Source: Leifsonia poae (lineage in GTDB: Bacteria; Actinomycetota; Actinomycetes; Actinomycetales; Microbacteriaceae). From it: a stretch of 64,000 nucleotides of DNA. Within the stretch, counting starts at the first letter, position 1. Every line of letters begins with the position of its first letter. The notes under the pieces are model-generated. The model saw nothing but the letters and a program-made list of their open reading frames with translations. It was not told where the DNA came from and did not search any database. The stretch spans positions 306,014-370,013 of the forward strand of contig NZ_BSEN01000001.1 of the NCBI RefSeq assembly GCF_027921845.1, read 5' to 3'. The translations under genes and the position numbers were made by a program. Positions 54,148 to 62,659 of the stretch are shown in pieces.

Positions 54148-56025
54148 ATGACGAACACGCTCGCGCTGGCAGCGCGTCTGCGCGGGATGCCCGACGACGC
54201 GCTCTCCGTCGCGCTCGCCTCCCGCACCTTCCGCCGTCAGGGCGTCACCGACTTCTTCGACCTCGCCGATGCGCTCCTCGACCGCGACTCGGTGCAGCGC
54301 GTACTCTCCGGGCTCGACCGCACCCTGCTCGCGACGCTCGTGGCGCTCGGCGAGATCCAGCAGCCCCTGTCGCCGGATGAGGTCGCCACCCGGCTCTCCA
54401 CCGCCGCCGCGACGCCGGGGCTGAGCACCCCATCCGCTCGGGCGGCCCTCAGCGCCGTCGCCGACGCCCTGCTGGCGCATCCGGAGGGCGACGACCGGTT
54501 CGCCGTCTACGACGCCGTCTCCGAGCAGCTCGCGGCCTGGCCGGGCATCGGCCTTCCGTCGCCGGCGGCGCTCGTCGACACTCCACCACCGCCCGCCCTC
54601 GCGCCGGTCCCCGACACCGAACGGCGCTTCACCGACCGGCTGGCCGCCGAACGCGCCTTCGAGGCGGGGGCCTCGGTCTCCGAGCTGATCGCCGAGCTCG
54701 CCCGCGAGGGAGCGCGCGAGCTGCAGAAGGGCGGCCTCGCCCTCCCCGCGAGCAAGCGGATCGCCGGAGCGCTCGCCACCGACGTCTCCACCGTGCCGAC
54801 CGTGCTCTCCGTCGCCGCCCGTGCCGGCCTGATCGCGATCGACGACGGAGTCTGGCTGCCGACCGACGCCGCGTCCACCTGGCAGCACGCCCCCAGCCTC
54901 GACCGCTGGCGCGCCCTGGCGACCGCCTGGCAGGATGCCCTCCCCGACGACCTGCGCGGCATCCTGGCCGACCGCTCCCGCGCAGCGTGGGGCGAGAGCC
55001 TGCGCGACTACGTGGCCTGGCTCTACCCGGCCGGTCGCGCGAACGCCCAGGAGCGCGTCACGGCGTATATGCGCGACGCGGAATGGCTCGGCATCACCGC
55101 GCACCAGGCGCCGAGCACGGCGGGCACCACCCTGGTCGAGCACGGGCCGGATGCGGCCGCGGCCGCGCTCCGCGACCTCTTCCCGGCCGAGGTCCACAGG
55201 GTCTACCTGCAGCACGACCTCACCGTCGTCTCCCCCGGACCGCTCGAGCCGGCGATCGATGCGCGCCTGCGCGGCATGGCCGACGTGGAGAGCCGGGCAC
55301 TGGCATCCACGTTCCGGTTCTCAGCGGCGAGCGTGAACCGGGCCATCACCGCGGGCGAGACGGCGGAGAGCATCCGGTCGTTCTTGGCGGAGGTCTCGCT
55401 GACCGGTGTTCCGCAGCCCCTCGACTACCTGATCACGGACGCGACGGAGCGATACGGCCGCATCCGGGTGCGCGACGTCGACGAGCCGGGATCGCGCGCC
55501 CGGTCGGCCGTGGTGAGCGAGGACGCCGGCATCCTGCGCACCATCGAGGTCGACCAAGCGCTCAGCTCCCTCGGTCTCGTGAGAACCGCGCCGGACGTGC
55601 TGCAGAGCAGGTTCGCCCGCGACGTCGTCTTCTGGGCCCTCAGCGATGCGCGCTACCCCGTCGCCGCCGAAGACGCGCACGGCAACATCGTCGGCATCCG
55701 GCGGCACCGCCTCGCCCACCCGCGCCCGCACTCGGATGGCGTCCCCTACGCCGACCTCATCGCCCGCCTGCGCGCGGCGGAGGTCGACGAGGAGGGAAGC
55801 ACCCACGAGCAGTGGCTCGCGCGGCAGCTCGATCTGGCGATCCGCGCGAAGCAGACCGTGATCGTCGAAGTGGCGCTGCCCGACGGCCGGCAGCTCGACT
55901 ACGTGCTCGAGCCGACCGGTGTCGGCGGCGGCCGCCTGCGCGGACGGGATCGCGCGGCCGACATCGAGCGCACGCTCCCGCTGTCGAGTGTGCGGGGGAT
56001 CCGGCCGGCCGAGCCTGGCGCCTGA
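54148..56025 (+). CDS. Helicase-associated domain protein (neighbour of XPB)
   Basis: A 625-residue protein of the actinobacterial family always seen close to the XPB-type helicase. It lacks Walker motifs. The N-terminal part is helical (LRGMPDDALSVALASRTFRR), and the middle contains HRVYLQHDLTVVSPGPLEPA, with FRFSAASVNRAITAGETAES following, a segment shared with the Helicase_C_3-type domain. ATG 54148 is preceded by a short gap. It probably assists the helicase in DNA repair; mechanism not known. Confidence 0.82.
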   Translation: MTNTLALAARLRGMPDDALSVALASRTFRRQGVTDFFDLADALLDRDSVQRVLSGLDRTLLATLVALGEIQQPLSPDEVATRLSTAAATPGLSTPSARAALSAVADALLAHPEGDDRFAVYDAVSEQLAAWPGIGLPSPAALVDTPPPPALAPVPDTERRFTDRLAAERAFEAGASVSELIAELAREGARELQKGGLALPASKRIAGALATDVSTVPTVLSVAARAGLIAIDDGVWLPTDAASTWQHAPSLDRWRALATAWQDALPDDLRGILADRSRAAWGESLRDYVAWLYPAGRANAQERVTAYMRDAEWLGITAHQAPSTAGTTLVEHGPDAAAAALRDLFPAEVHRVYLQHDLTVVSPGPLEPAIDARLRGMADVESRALASTFRFSAASVNRAITAGETAESIRSFLAEVSLTGVPQPLDYLITDATERYGRIRVRDVDEPGSRARSAVVSEDAGILRTIEVDQALSSLGLVRTAPDVLQSRFARDVVFWALSDARYPVAAEDAHGNIVGIRRHRLAHPRPHSDGVPYADLIARLRAAEVDEEGSTHEQWLARQLDLAIRAKQTVIVEVALPDGRQLDYVLEPTGVGGGRLRGRDRAADIERTLPLSSVRGIRPAEPGA

Positions 56026-56101
56026 GCCTGGCGCCCGAGCCCGGAGCCAGCGCCCGGCGCCTGAGCAGGGAGGACGCGTTGCGGGCGTAGACTCATCCGT
56101 T

Positions 56102-57742
56102 ATGTCCGATGGCCCCCTGATCGTCCAAAGCGACCGCACCGTGCTCCTGGAGGTCGCGCATCCGGCGGCCGAGGACGCCCGCCACGATCTCGCCGTCTTC
56201 GCCGAGCTCGAGCGCGCTCCCGAGCACATCCACACCTACCGGATCACCCGGCTCGGCCTCTGGAACGCGCGGGCCGCCGGGCACTCCGCCGAGGACATGC
56301 TCGCGACCCTCGAGCGCTACTCGAAGTTTCCGATCCCGCAGACCGTCTCGGTCGACATGTCTGAGACCGTCGCCCGCTACGGCCGCCTGGTGATCGAGCG
56401 CGACGACGAGGGCGTGCTGCTGCTGCGCTCGGAGGATCTCGCGGTGCTCACCGAGGTCGCCGGCGCCAAGCGCATCTCTCCCCTGCTGCTGGAACGCCGC
56501 GACGACACCACGTTCGTCGTCGAGGCCTGGGCGCGGGGGCAGCTGAAGCAGGAGCTCGTGAAGCTCGGCTGGCCGGCCGAGGACCTCGCCGGCTACACCC
56601 CGGGGACGCCGCATCCGATCGACCTCGTCGAAGACGGCTGGGCCCTGCGCGACTACCAGCACAAGGCGGTCGACAACTTCTTCGACGGCGGCAGCGGTGT
56701 CGTCGTGCTCCCCTGTGGCGCGGGCAAGACCCTGGTCGGCGCCGGAGCGATGGCGACCGCGAAGACGACGACGCTCATCCTGGTGACGAACACGGTCTCG
56801 GCGCGGCAGTGGCGCGACGAGCTGCTGAAGCGCACCACGCTCACCGCCGAGGAGATCGGCGAGTACTCGGGCCAGGTCAAAGAGGTCAAGCCCGTCACGA
56901 TCGCGACGTACCAGATCCTCACAGCCAAGCGGAAGGGCGAGTACGCGCACCTCGCCCTGCTCGACGCGATGGACTGGGGGCTCGTGGTCTACGACGAGGT
57001 GCACCTGCTCCCCGCACCGGTGTTCAAACTGACCGCCGAGCTGCAGGCCCGGCGCCGGCTGGGCCTCACGGCGACGCTCGTTCGCGAGGACGGCCGCGAG
57101 GGGGACGTGTTCAGCCTCATCGGTCCCAAGCGGTTCGACGCCCCGTGGAAGGAGATCGAGGCGCAGGGCTTCATCTCCCCCGCCGCCTGCTACGAGGTGC
57201 GCATCGACCTGCCGCAGTCGGAGCGGCTCTCCTACGCGGCGGCCGCCGACGACGAGCGTTACCGGCTGGCGGCGACCGCGCCGGCGAAGCTGGATGTCGT
57301 GCGGCAGCTGGTCGCGCGGCATGCCGGGGAGCGCATCCTGGTCATCGGGCAGTACCTCGACCAGATCGACGAGCTGGCGGAGGCGCTCGACGCACCAAAA
57401 CTCACCGGAGCGACGCCGGTCGACGAGCGCGAGCGGCTGTACCAGGAGTTCCGCGAGGGCCGCACCACGGTGCTGGTGGTCAGCAAGGTGGCGAACTTCT
57501 CGGTGGACCTCCCCGAGGCCACCGTGGCGATCCAGGTCTCCGGATCGTTCGGGTCGCGTCAGGAGGAAGCCCAGCGCCTCGGACGCCTGCTGCGCCCGAA
57601 GGAGTCGGGCCTCTCGGCGAACTTCTACACACTGGTCTCGCGTGACACGGTCGACCAGGACTTCGCGCAGAACCGGCAGCGCTTCCTGGCGGAGCAGGGC
57701 TACAGCTACACGATCCTCGACGCCCACGCGCTGGCCGCCTGA
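56102..57742 (+). CDS. XPB/Ssl2-type DNA repair helicase
   Basis: Superfamily 2 helicase of 546 residues. The N-terminal damage-recognition region is followed by LRDYQHKAVDNFF, Walker A LPCGAGKTLVGAG, the DEAH-type box VVYDEVHLLP, motif III GLTAT and the late motif VI QRLGRLLRPK. It contains an RED-like REDGR. ATG 56102 is 8 bp after TAGACT, so it may be leaderless. Archaeal and bacterial homologues act with Bax1 or other nucleases; here the upstream helicase-associated protein is the likely partner. Confidence 0.9.
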   Translation: MSDGPLIVQSDRTVLLEVAHPAAEDARHDLAVFAELERAPEHIHTYRITRLGLWNARAAGHSAEDMLATLERYSKFPIPQTVSVDMSETVARYGRLVIERDDEGVLLLRSEDLAVLTEVAGAKRISPLLLERRDDTTFVVEAWARGQLKQELVKLGWPAEDLAGYTPGTPHPIDLVEDGWALRDYQHKAVDNFFDGGSGVVVLPCGAGKTLVGAGAMATAKTTTLILVTNTVSARQWRDELLKRTTLTAEEIGEYSGQVKEVKPVTIATYQILTAKRKGEYAHLALLDAMDWGLVVYDEVHLLPAPVFKLTAELQARRRLGLTATLVREDGREGDVFSLIGPKRFDAPWKEIEAQGFISPAACYEVRIDLPQSERLSYAAAADDERYRLAATAPAKLDVVRQLVARHAGERILVIGQYLDQIDELAEALDAPKLTGATPVDERERLYQEFREGRTTVLVVSKVANFSVDLPEATVAIQVSGSFGSRQEEAQRLGRLLRPKESGLSANFYTLVSRDTVDQDFAQNRQRFLAEQGYSYTILDAHALAA

Positions 57743-57754
57743 CCCGGGTGCCCG

Positions 57755-57774
57755 GTCGTGCGATAACGCACGAC
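57755..57774. terminator. Hairpin after XPB gene
   Basis: GTCGTGCG-ATAA-CGCACGAC, an 8-bp stem with 4-nt loop, 13 bp after the stop. No T-tract. A short cgggagga-type repeat follows before the convergent kinase-like gene. Confidence 0.6.
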
Positions 57775-57887
57775 GGGCCCAGCCCGCGTCGCGCAACCGC
57801 ACGACTGGCGGGAGGACGACTCGCGGGAGGAGGACTCTCGGGAGGAGAATCACCGCCGCTCGCGCGCGCAGACGCGGCCGCAGCAGC

Positions 57888-58790
57888 CTAGGCCGCGCGC
57901 AGCCGGGCGAGCGTCGTGCGCGCCTCGACCGACCCGCGGTCCTCCGCGAGCACGATGAGCGCCTTCCAGAGCGCCCAGCCCTTCGCCCGCGCCCAGGTCG
58001 CGTCGTCGAGTCCGACACCCCGACGGAACGCCGAACGACCGGCGCCCTCGAGCGAGGTCCACGCCAGCACCAGGTCGCAGGCAGGGTCGCCGACACCGGA
58101 TGTTCCGAAATCGATCACCGCGCTCAACCGTCCATCCCGCATCAGCAGGTTGCCGACCGCAATGTCGCCGTGCAGCCACACCGGGTCGCCGCCCCAGAGC
58201 GAGTCGAGCGCGTCGGCCCACACGCCACGCGCCCAGTCCGCATCCGCGCCCGGCGCCGCCCCCGACCAGCCCTCCCGACCCAGGGCTGCGATCGCCCGCT
58301 CCGTCTCTTCGGCGTACACAGCAGGCGGGTCACCGCGGAAGAAGTTGTGCTCGCCCGGCGCTGGCCCGCCCCGGGCATCCGCACCGCGCAACGCGACGAG
58401 GAACCCGCCGACCGCCTCGCCGAATGCGACCGCATCCCCGAGTCCCGCCGACGCGGCGGGCTCGCCCGCGATCCAGCGGTACACCGACCACGGGAACGGA
58501 TAGCCGTCACCGGGCTCCCCGACCGCCACCGGCGTCGGGATCGGCAGCGGCAGCACCGGCGCGAGCCGCGGCAGCCACGTCTGCTCCTTCGCCACCTGCT
58601 GCGCGTACCAGGGCCCCGTGGGCATCCGGATGCTCAGCTCGTCGCCGAGCCGGAACGTGCGGTTGTCCCAGCCGCTGAGGGCGACGGGGCGGATGGGCAG
58701 CTCGCGCCACGCCGGGAACTGCGCATCGACGAGGCGTCGGGCCAGCGCGAGGTCGATGGAGTCGCGGTCGAACGCCTTCCCCGAGCTCAT
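57888..58790 (-). CDS. Aminoglycoside phosphotransferase (APH)-fold protein
   Basis: A 300-residue kinase-like protein. The Brenner motif WLHGDIAVGNLL and the metal-binding VIDFGTSGVGDPACDL (about residues 205-245) are intact. Substrate-side residues differ from resistance enzymes, so it may phosphorylate another small molecule such as a sugar or macrolide. ATG 58790 is used. It lies upstream of and convergent with the XPB gene. Resistance should not be assumed from fold alone. Confidence 0.85.
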   Translation of the reverse strand: MSSGKAFDRDSIDLALARRLVDAQFPAWRELPIRPVALSGWDNRTFRLGDELSIRMPTGPWYAQQVAKEQTWLPRLAPVLPLPIPTPVAVGEPGDGYPFPWSVYRWIAGEPAASAGLGDAVAFGEAVGGFLVALRGADARGGPAPGEHNFFRGDPPAVYAEETERAIAALGREGWSGAAPGADADWARGVWADALDSLWGGDPVWLHGDIAVGNLLMRDGRLSAVIDFGTSGVGDPACDLVLAWTSLEGAGRSAFRRGVGLDDATWARAKGWALWKALIVLAEDRGSVEARTTLARLRAA

Positions 58791-58820
58791 TCCGCGCTCA
58801 TCCCCGAGTTCATCCCGCGC

Positions 58821-59576
58821 TCATCGCCGCAGGTACCGGAGCAGCAGCGTATCCCCGGAGATCAGCGTGTGCGCCAGCCGCAGCCCGACGGGCACGATCG
58901 GCGACGCCCCCGTCGAGATTCGTGACGCGACGCCCGCCTCGAGCCGCGGGCTGATCGTCAGGCACAGCTCGTCGAGCACCCCGGTCGCGATCAGGTCGGC
59001 GAACAGATGCGGGCCGCCCTCGCAGTGGATGCGGCCTAGGCCACGTTCGTTCAGCACCCGCACGAGCACGTCGGGCTCCACCCGGTCGCGCCCGCACACG
59101 ACGACATCCGCCACCTCGGCGAGCGCCTCGCGGGCATCCGGCCTCGACGACTCGGTGGTGAGGATGATCGGCCGGAGCGGCGCATCCGCGAAGATCGGGC
59201 TCGCCGGGTCGAGGTCGAGGGCGGCCGAGACGATCGCGAACACCGGATGCGGGGTCATGCCCGCCTCGGACCTGATGCGCTCCGACACCGCATCGACGCG
59301 CATCGCGCTGTAGCTCTCGGCGCGCACCGTGCCCGCGCCGACGACGACCACGTCGCAGAGCCGGCGCAGGATGGCGAAGACGCGCTTGTCCGCCTCGTCG
59401 GACAATCCGCCGGAGAGGCCCTGGTGCGTGGCCGCACCGTCGACGCTGGAGACGAAGTTCACGCGCACCCACGGGCCGTCGCCGGCGGACTCCGCGTAGA
59501 GGGCGGCGATCTCGTCGTCGCCGAGGCCGTCGACGGCGGGCAGCGGATGCACCTTCGTGATGCCGGGCTCAGTCAT
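58821..59576 (-). CDS. Pyrimidine reductase-family protein (RibD C-terminal domain)
   Basis: A 251-residue NADPH-type reductase with VRVNFVSSVDGAATHQGLSG, VVVVGAGTVRAESYSAM and GRIHCEGGPHLFADLIATGV, all typical of the RibD_C group. It lacks the deaminase half of RibD. ATG 59576 overlaps the end of the dihydropteroate synthase gene by 8 bp. A role in riboflavin or folate-related reduction is inferred. Confidence 0.85.
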   Translation of the reverse strand: MTEPGITKVHPLPAVDGLGDDEIAALYAESAGDGPWVRVNFVSSVDGAATHQGLSGGLSDEADKRVFAILRRLCDVVVVGAGTVRAESYSAMRVDAVSERIRSEAGMTPHPVFAIVSAALDLDPASPIFADAPLRPIILTTESSRPDAREALAEVADVVVCGRDRVEPDVLVRVLNERGLGRIHCEGGPHLFADLIATGVLDELCLTISPRLEAGVASRISTGASPIVPVGLRLAHTLISGDTLLLRYLRR

Positions 59577-60465
59577 TCACATCTCCCATGTTGTGCCGCA
59601 GGTGGGCGGGTTCGCGCAGGCCGAGGATCGCCTCCGTCATCCTGGCCGCCGCGACCGAGGCCGCCACGTCGTGCATCCGGATGATCCTGGCCCCGTTCAC
59701 GATCGACACCACGGCGGCCGCGAGCGATCCCTCGAGCCGTTCGGCGCGCGGGGCGTCGAGGGTCTCTCCGATGAAGTCCTTGTTCGAGACCGCCGCGAGG
59801 GTGGGGTACCCCAGGTCGGCGATCACGCTCAGCCGCCGCGTGAGTTCGAGCGAATGCAGCGTGTTCTTGTTGAGGTCGTGACCGGGGTCGACGATGAGCC
59901 GTTCCTCCGGGATGCCGGCGGCCAGCGCGCGCTCCACCCGGTCGGCGAGGAAGGCCGCGACCTCGGCCGCGATGTCCTCGTACTGCGGCCGTGGGTACGG
60001 GGTGCGCGGCCGGGCGAGGCTGTGGGTGAGCACGAGCGTCGCCTCGCTGTCGGCGACGACGGGCAGCAGGCCGGGGTCGCTCAGGCCCGTCGTGTCGTTG
60101 ATCACGGTCGCACCGGCCCGGATGGCGCGTCGAGCCACCTCGGCGTGGAACGTGTCGACCGAGATCACCACATCGGAACCGGCACGCAGCTCGGCGATCA
60201 CCGGCACCACGCGGTCGGCCTCCTCGTCCACCGGGATGGGAGCGCCCGGCGCGAACGGGGCCCCGCCGATGTCGACCCAGTCGGCGCCGCGCGCGACCGC
60301 CTCGAACGAGGCGGCCACGGCACGGTCGAGGGCAAAGGTGCTGCCCTGGTCGAAGAACGAGTCCGGAGTGCGGTTCACCACCGCCATCACGGCGACGCGA
60401 CGCGAGAAGTCGAAGGTGCGGGCACCGATCGAGCGGATCGGCACGCGCAGCGGCGGCAGGTACAT
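59569..60465 (-). CDS. folP: Dihydropteroate synthase, FolP2-type
   Basis: TIM-barrel enzyme of 298 residues from ATG 60465. It has VMAVVNRTPDSFFDQG (the FolP2-like NRTPDSF instead of FolP1's NVTPDSF), DWVDIGGAPFAPGA and SVDTFHAEVARRAI. FolP2 proteins in mycobacteria are reported to lack classic DHPS activity, so folate synthesis cannot be assumed. A TTG at 60573 overlaps the oxidoreductase stop region and would extend the protein by 36 Pro/Ala-rich residues. It is coupled to the pyrimidine reductase. Confidence 0.85.
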   Translation of the reverse strand: MYLPPLRVPIRSIGARTFDFSRRVAVMAVVNRTPDSFFDQGSTFALDRAVAASFEAVARGADWVDIGGAPFAPGAPIPVDEEADRVVPVIAELRAGSDVVISVDTFHAEVARRAIRAGATVINDTTGLSDPGLLPVVADSEATLVLTHSLARPRTPYPRPQYEDIAAEVAAFLADRVERALAAGIPEERLIVDPGHDLNKNTLHSLELTRRLSVIADLGYPTLAAVSNKDFIGETLDAPRAERLEGSLAAAVVSIVNGARIIRMHDVAASVAAARMTEAILGLREPAHLRHNMGDVND

Positions 60466-60559
60466 CGGATGCGCGTCGGCGGCGGGTGCGTTGGGGCCGG
60501 GCGCCCCGGCGGACGGCGAGCCCGAGCCCGGCGCCGAGACGGCGGACGAGCCGGGCGCG

Positions 60560-61786
60560 TCAGACGGCCGCAAGGTCGATGCTCTCGTCCGTCAGCCGCG
60601 CACGGTCGACGCGCTCACCGCTGCGGATCAGCCGCTGCACCTCCTCGTTCACGTCCCAGACGTTCACGTTCATCCCGGCGACCACGCGGTCGTCGCGCAG
60701 CCAGAACGCGATGAACTCGCGCGCCTCCCGGTCGCCGCGGTAGACGATCTCGGCGTCGGCCGCCAGCGGCCCGTAGCCCGAATACTCCATGCCCAGATCG
60801 TATTGGTCCGAATAGAAGTACGGGATGTCGTCGTACGAGGCGTGCTGTCCGAGGATGCTGCGGGCGGCGACCTTTCCACCGGCGATGGCGTTCGCCCAGT
60901 GTTCGTTGCGGAGGTGCTGCCCGATGGCCGGAAGGAACGGGTTCGCCACGTCGCCCACGGCGTACACGTCTTCCGCGCTGGCGTGCATTCCCGCGTCGAC
61001 CAGGATGCCGTTGTTGAGGTCGAGTCCCGAGCGCTCGGCGACGAGCGTGTTCGGAGCCGCACCGGCGCCGACCACCACGATGTCGGCGGTGATCCGCTCG
61101 CCGTTGGAGACGACCACCTCGCGCGGCCCGTCGTCGTCCCCGCCGATGGCGACCACGGAGACGCCGTTGCGGAACTCCACGCCGTGATCGCGATGCAGCT
61201 GCTCGTAGACGCGCCCGAGCTCCGGACCGATCGCCGCAGCGAGCGGCACCGCGGCGTGCCCGAGCACCGTCACGTCGTTGCCGTAACCGCGGGCGGCCGC
61301 CGCGACCTCCATGCCGATCCAGCCGGAGCCGACGATCACCACCCGGCGGCCGCCGACCGAGAGCGCCGACCGCAGCCACTCGCTCTCGTCGATCGTGCGC
61401 AGCACGTACACGGCGCCGTGTCCGGCGCCCGGGACGTCGAGGTGGCGCGGACTGGCGCCGGTCGCGATCACCAGGCTGTCGAAGGTGAGCCGCGCTCCCC
61501 CGGAGACGAACAGCTCGTGCGCCGGGCCGTCGAACGACCCCGCCTCGGTCTCCGGCATGAACTCGACGTGGTGCTGCGCGTACCACTCGTCCGGATGCAC
61601 GAACGCCTCCGAGCGGTCGGCATCGCCCTTCAGGTACTCCTTCGACAGCGGCGGCCGGATGTACGGATGATGCGCCTCGGAGCCGAGCAGCAGGATCCTG
61701 CCCTCGTACCCGCCCTCGCGCAGCTCGGTGGCGGTCGTCGCTCCGGCGAGACCCGCGCCGGCGATGACGACGGTGGGTGTGGGCAT
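60560..61786 (-). CDS. FAD/NAD(P)-dependent oxidoreductase (ferredoxin reductase-type)
   Basis: A 408-residue flavoprotein. An N-terminal FAD motif (VVIAGAGLAGATTATELREG), a second Rossmann motif (VVIVGSGWIGMEVAAAARGY), the late DVYAVGDVANPF, and a C-terminal reductase domain make it of the rubredoxin/ferredoxin-NAD(P) reductase family. ATG 61786 has AAGGAGG upstream. It is the first gene of a unit with folP and the pyrimidine reductase. Partner ferredoxin unknown. Confidence 0.88.
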   Translation of the reverse strand: MPTPTVVIAGAGLAGATTATELREGGYEGRILLLGSEAHHPYIRPPLSKEYLKGDADRSEAFVHPDEWYAQHHVEFMPETEAGSFDGPAHELFVSGGARLTFDSLVIATGASPRHLDVPGAGHGAVYVLRTIDESEWLRSALSVGGRRVVIVGSGWIGMEVAAAARGYGNDVTVLGHAAVPLAAAIGPELGRVYEQLHRDHGVEFRNGVSVVAIGGDDDGPREVVVSNGERITADIVVVGAGAAPNTLVAERSGLDLNNGILVDAGMHASAEDVYAVGDVANPFLPAIGQHLRNEHWANAIAGGKVAARSILGQHASYDDIPYFYSDQYDLGMEYSGYGPLAADAEIVYRGDREAREFIAFWLRDDRVVAGMNVNVWDVNEEVQRLIRSGERVDRARLTDESIDLAAV

Positions 61787-61881
61787 GGCGTCCTCCTTGG
61801 TGGGCTTCGCAGCGTCTCCTCTCAGCATCCACCGTTCACACGGGCGCCGCCAGCACTGTGTACTCAGCGCACACCGACGAC

Positions 61882-61916
61882 TCACAGCTTGGATTCAGCC
61901 GACGCGCAGATAATAT
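61882..61916 (+). promoter_or_regulatory. PhoP-box-like repeat and -10 element before the response regulator
   Basis: TCACAGC-TTGG-ATTCAGC (61882-61899) is a 7-4-7 direct repeat like the mycobacterial PhoP site. GATAAT lies at 61909-61914, about 7 bp before ATG 61921, so the transcript may be leaderless. Confidence 0.5.
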
Positions 61917-61920
61917 TTCC

Positions 61921-62613
61921 ATGAACGCTGGCCCTCGCATTCTCATCGTCGACGACGAGCCCAACATCCGCGACCTCCTCACCACCAGCCTCCGCTTCGC
62001 CGGGTTCGCCGTGCGTGCGGTCGGCAACGGTGCTCAAGCGATCTCCGCGGTCCTCGAAGAGGAACCCGACCTGATCATCCTCGACGTCATGCTGCCCGAC
62101 ATGAACGGCTTCGGCGTCACCAAGCGCCTCCGCGGCGCCGGGTACACCGCGCCCATCCTGTTCCTCACGGCCAAAGACGACACCGAAGACAAGATCACCG
62201 GTCTCACGGTCGGCGGCGACGACTACGTCACCAAGCCGTTCAGCCTCGACGAGATCGTCGCCCGCATCAAGGCCATCCTGCGCCGCACGATGCAGGCCGA
62301 CGAAGACGCCGTCATCCGCGCCGGCGAGCTCACCATGGACCAGGACACCCACGAGGTGTTCGTCGGCGACACGGCCATCGAGCTGAGCCCGACCGAGTTC
62401 AAGCTGCTGCGCTACCTGATGCTCAACCCCAACCGGGTGCTGAGCAAGGCGCAGATCCTCGACCACGTCTGGGAGTACGACTTCAACGGCGACGCCGGCA
62501 TCGTGGAGTCCTACATCTCGTACCTGCGCCGCAAGGTCGATGCGCACTCGAGCGAGCCGCTCATCCAGACCAAGCGCGGTTTCGGCTACATGCTGAAGGC
62601 CGCGAAAGTCTGA
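61921..62613 (+). CDS. OmpR/PhoB-type response regulator
   Basis: A 230-residue regulator. The receiver begins ILIVDDEPNIRDLL and the phospho-acceptor is Asp55 in IILDVMLPD; the conserved Lys is in VTKPFSLDEI. The C-terminal winged helix has LSPTEFKLLRYLMLNPNRVL and IVESYISYLRRKVD. It is 46 bp upstream of a histidine kinase and forms a two-component system with it. Leaderless start and direct repeats indicate autoregulation. Related to the TrcR/TcrA/MprA group; exact orthology not assigned. Confidence 0.9.
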   Translation: MNAGPRILIVDDEPNIRDLLTTSLRFAGFAVRAVGNGAQAISAVLEEEPDLIILDVMLPDMNGFGVTKRLRGAGYTAPILFLTAKDDTEDKITGLTVGGDDYVTKPFSLDEIVARIKAILRRTMQADEDAVIRAGELTMDQDTHEVFVGDTAIELSPTEFKLLRYLMLNPNRVLSKAQILDHVWEYDFNGDAGIVESYISYLRRKVDAHSSEPLIQTKRGFGYMLKAAKV

Positions 62614-62659
62614 GCGCCCACACCATGGCCACAGCTTGCCTTCGTAAACTGGCGGCCTG

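Noticed and set aside
57888-58790. Aminoglycoside resistance gene
   Set aside because: Only the general APH fold is visible; chromosomal context gives no support for a resistance role.
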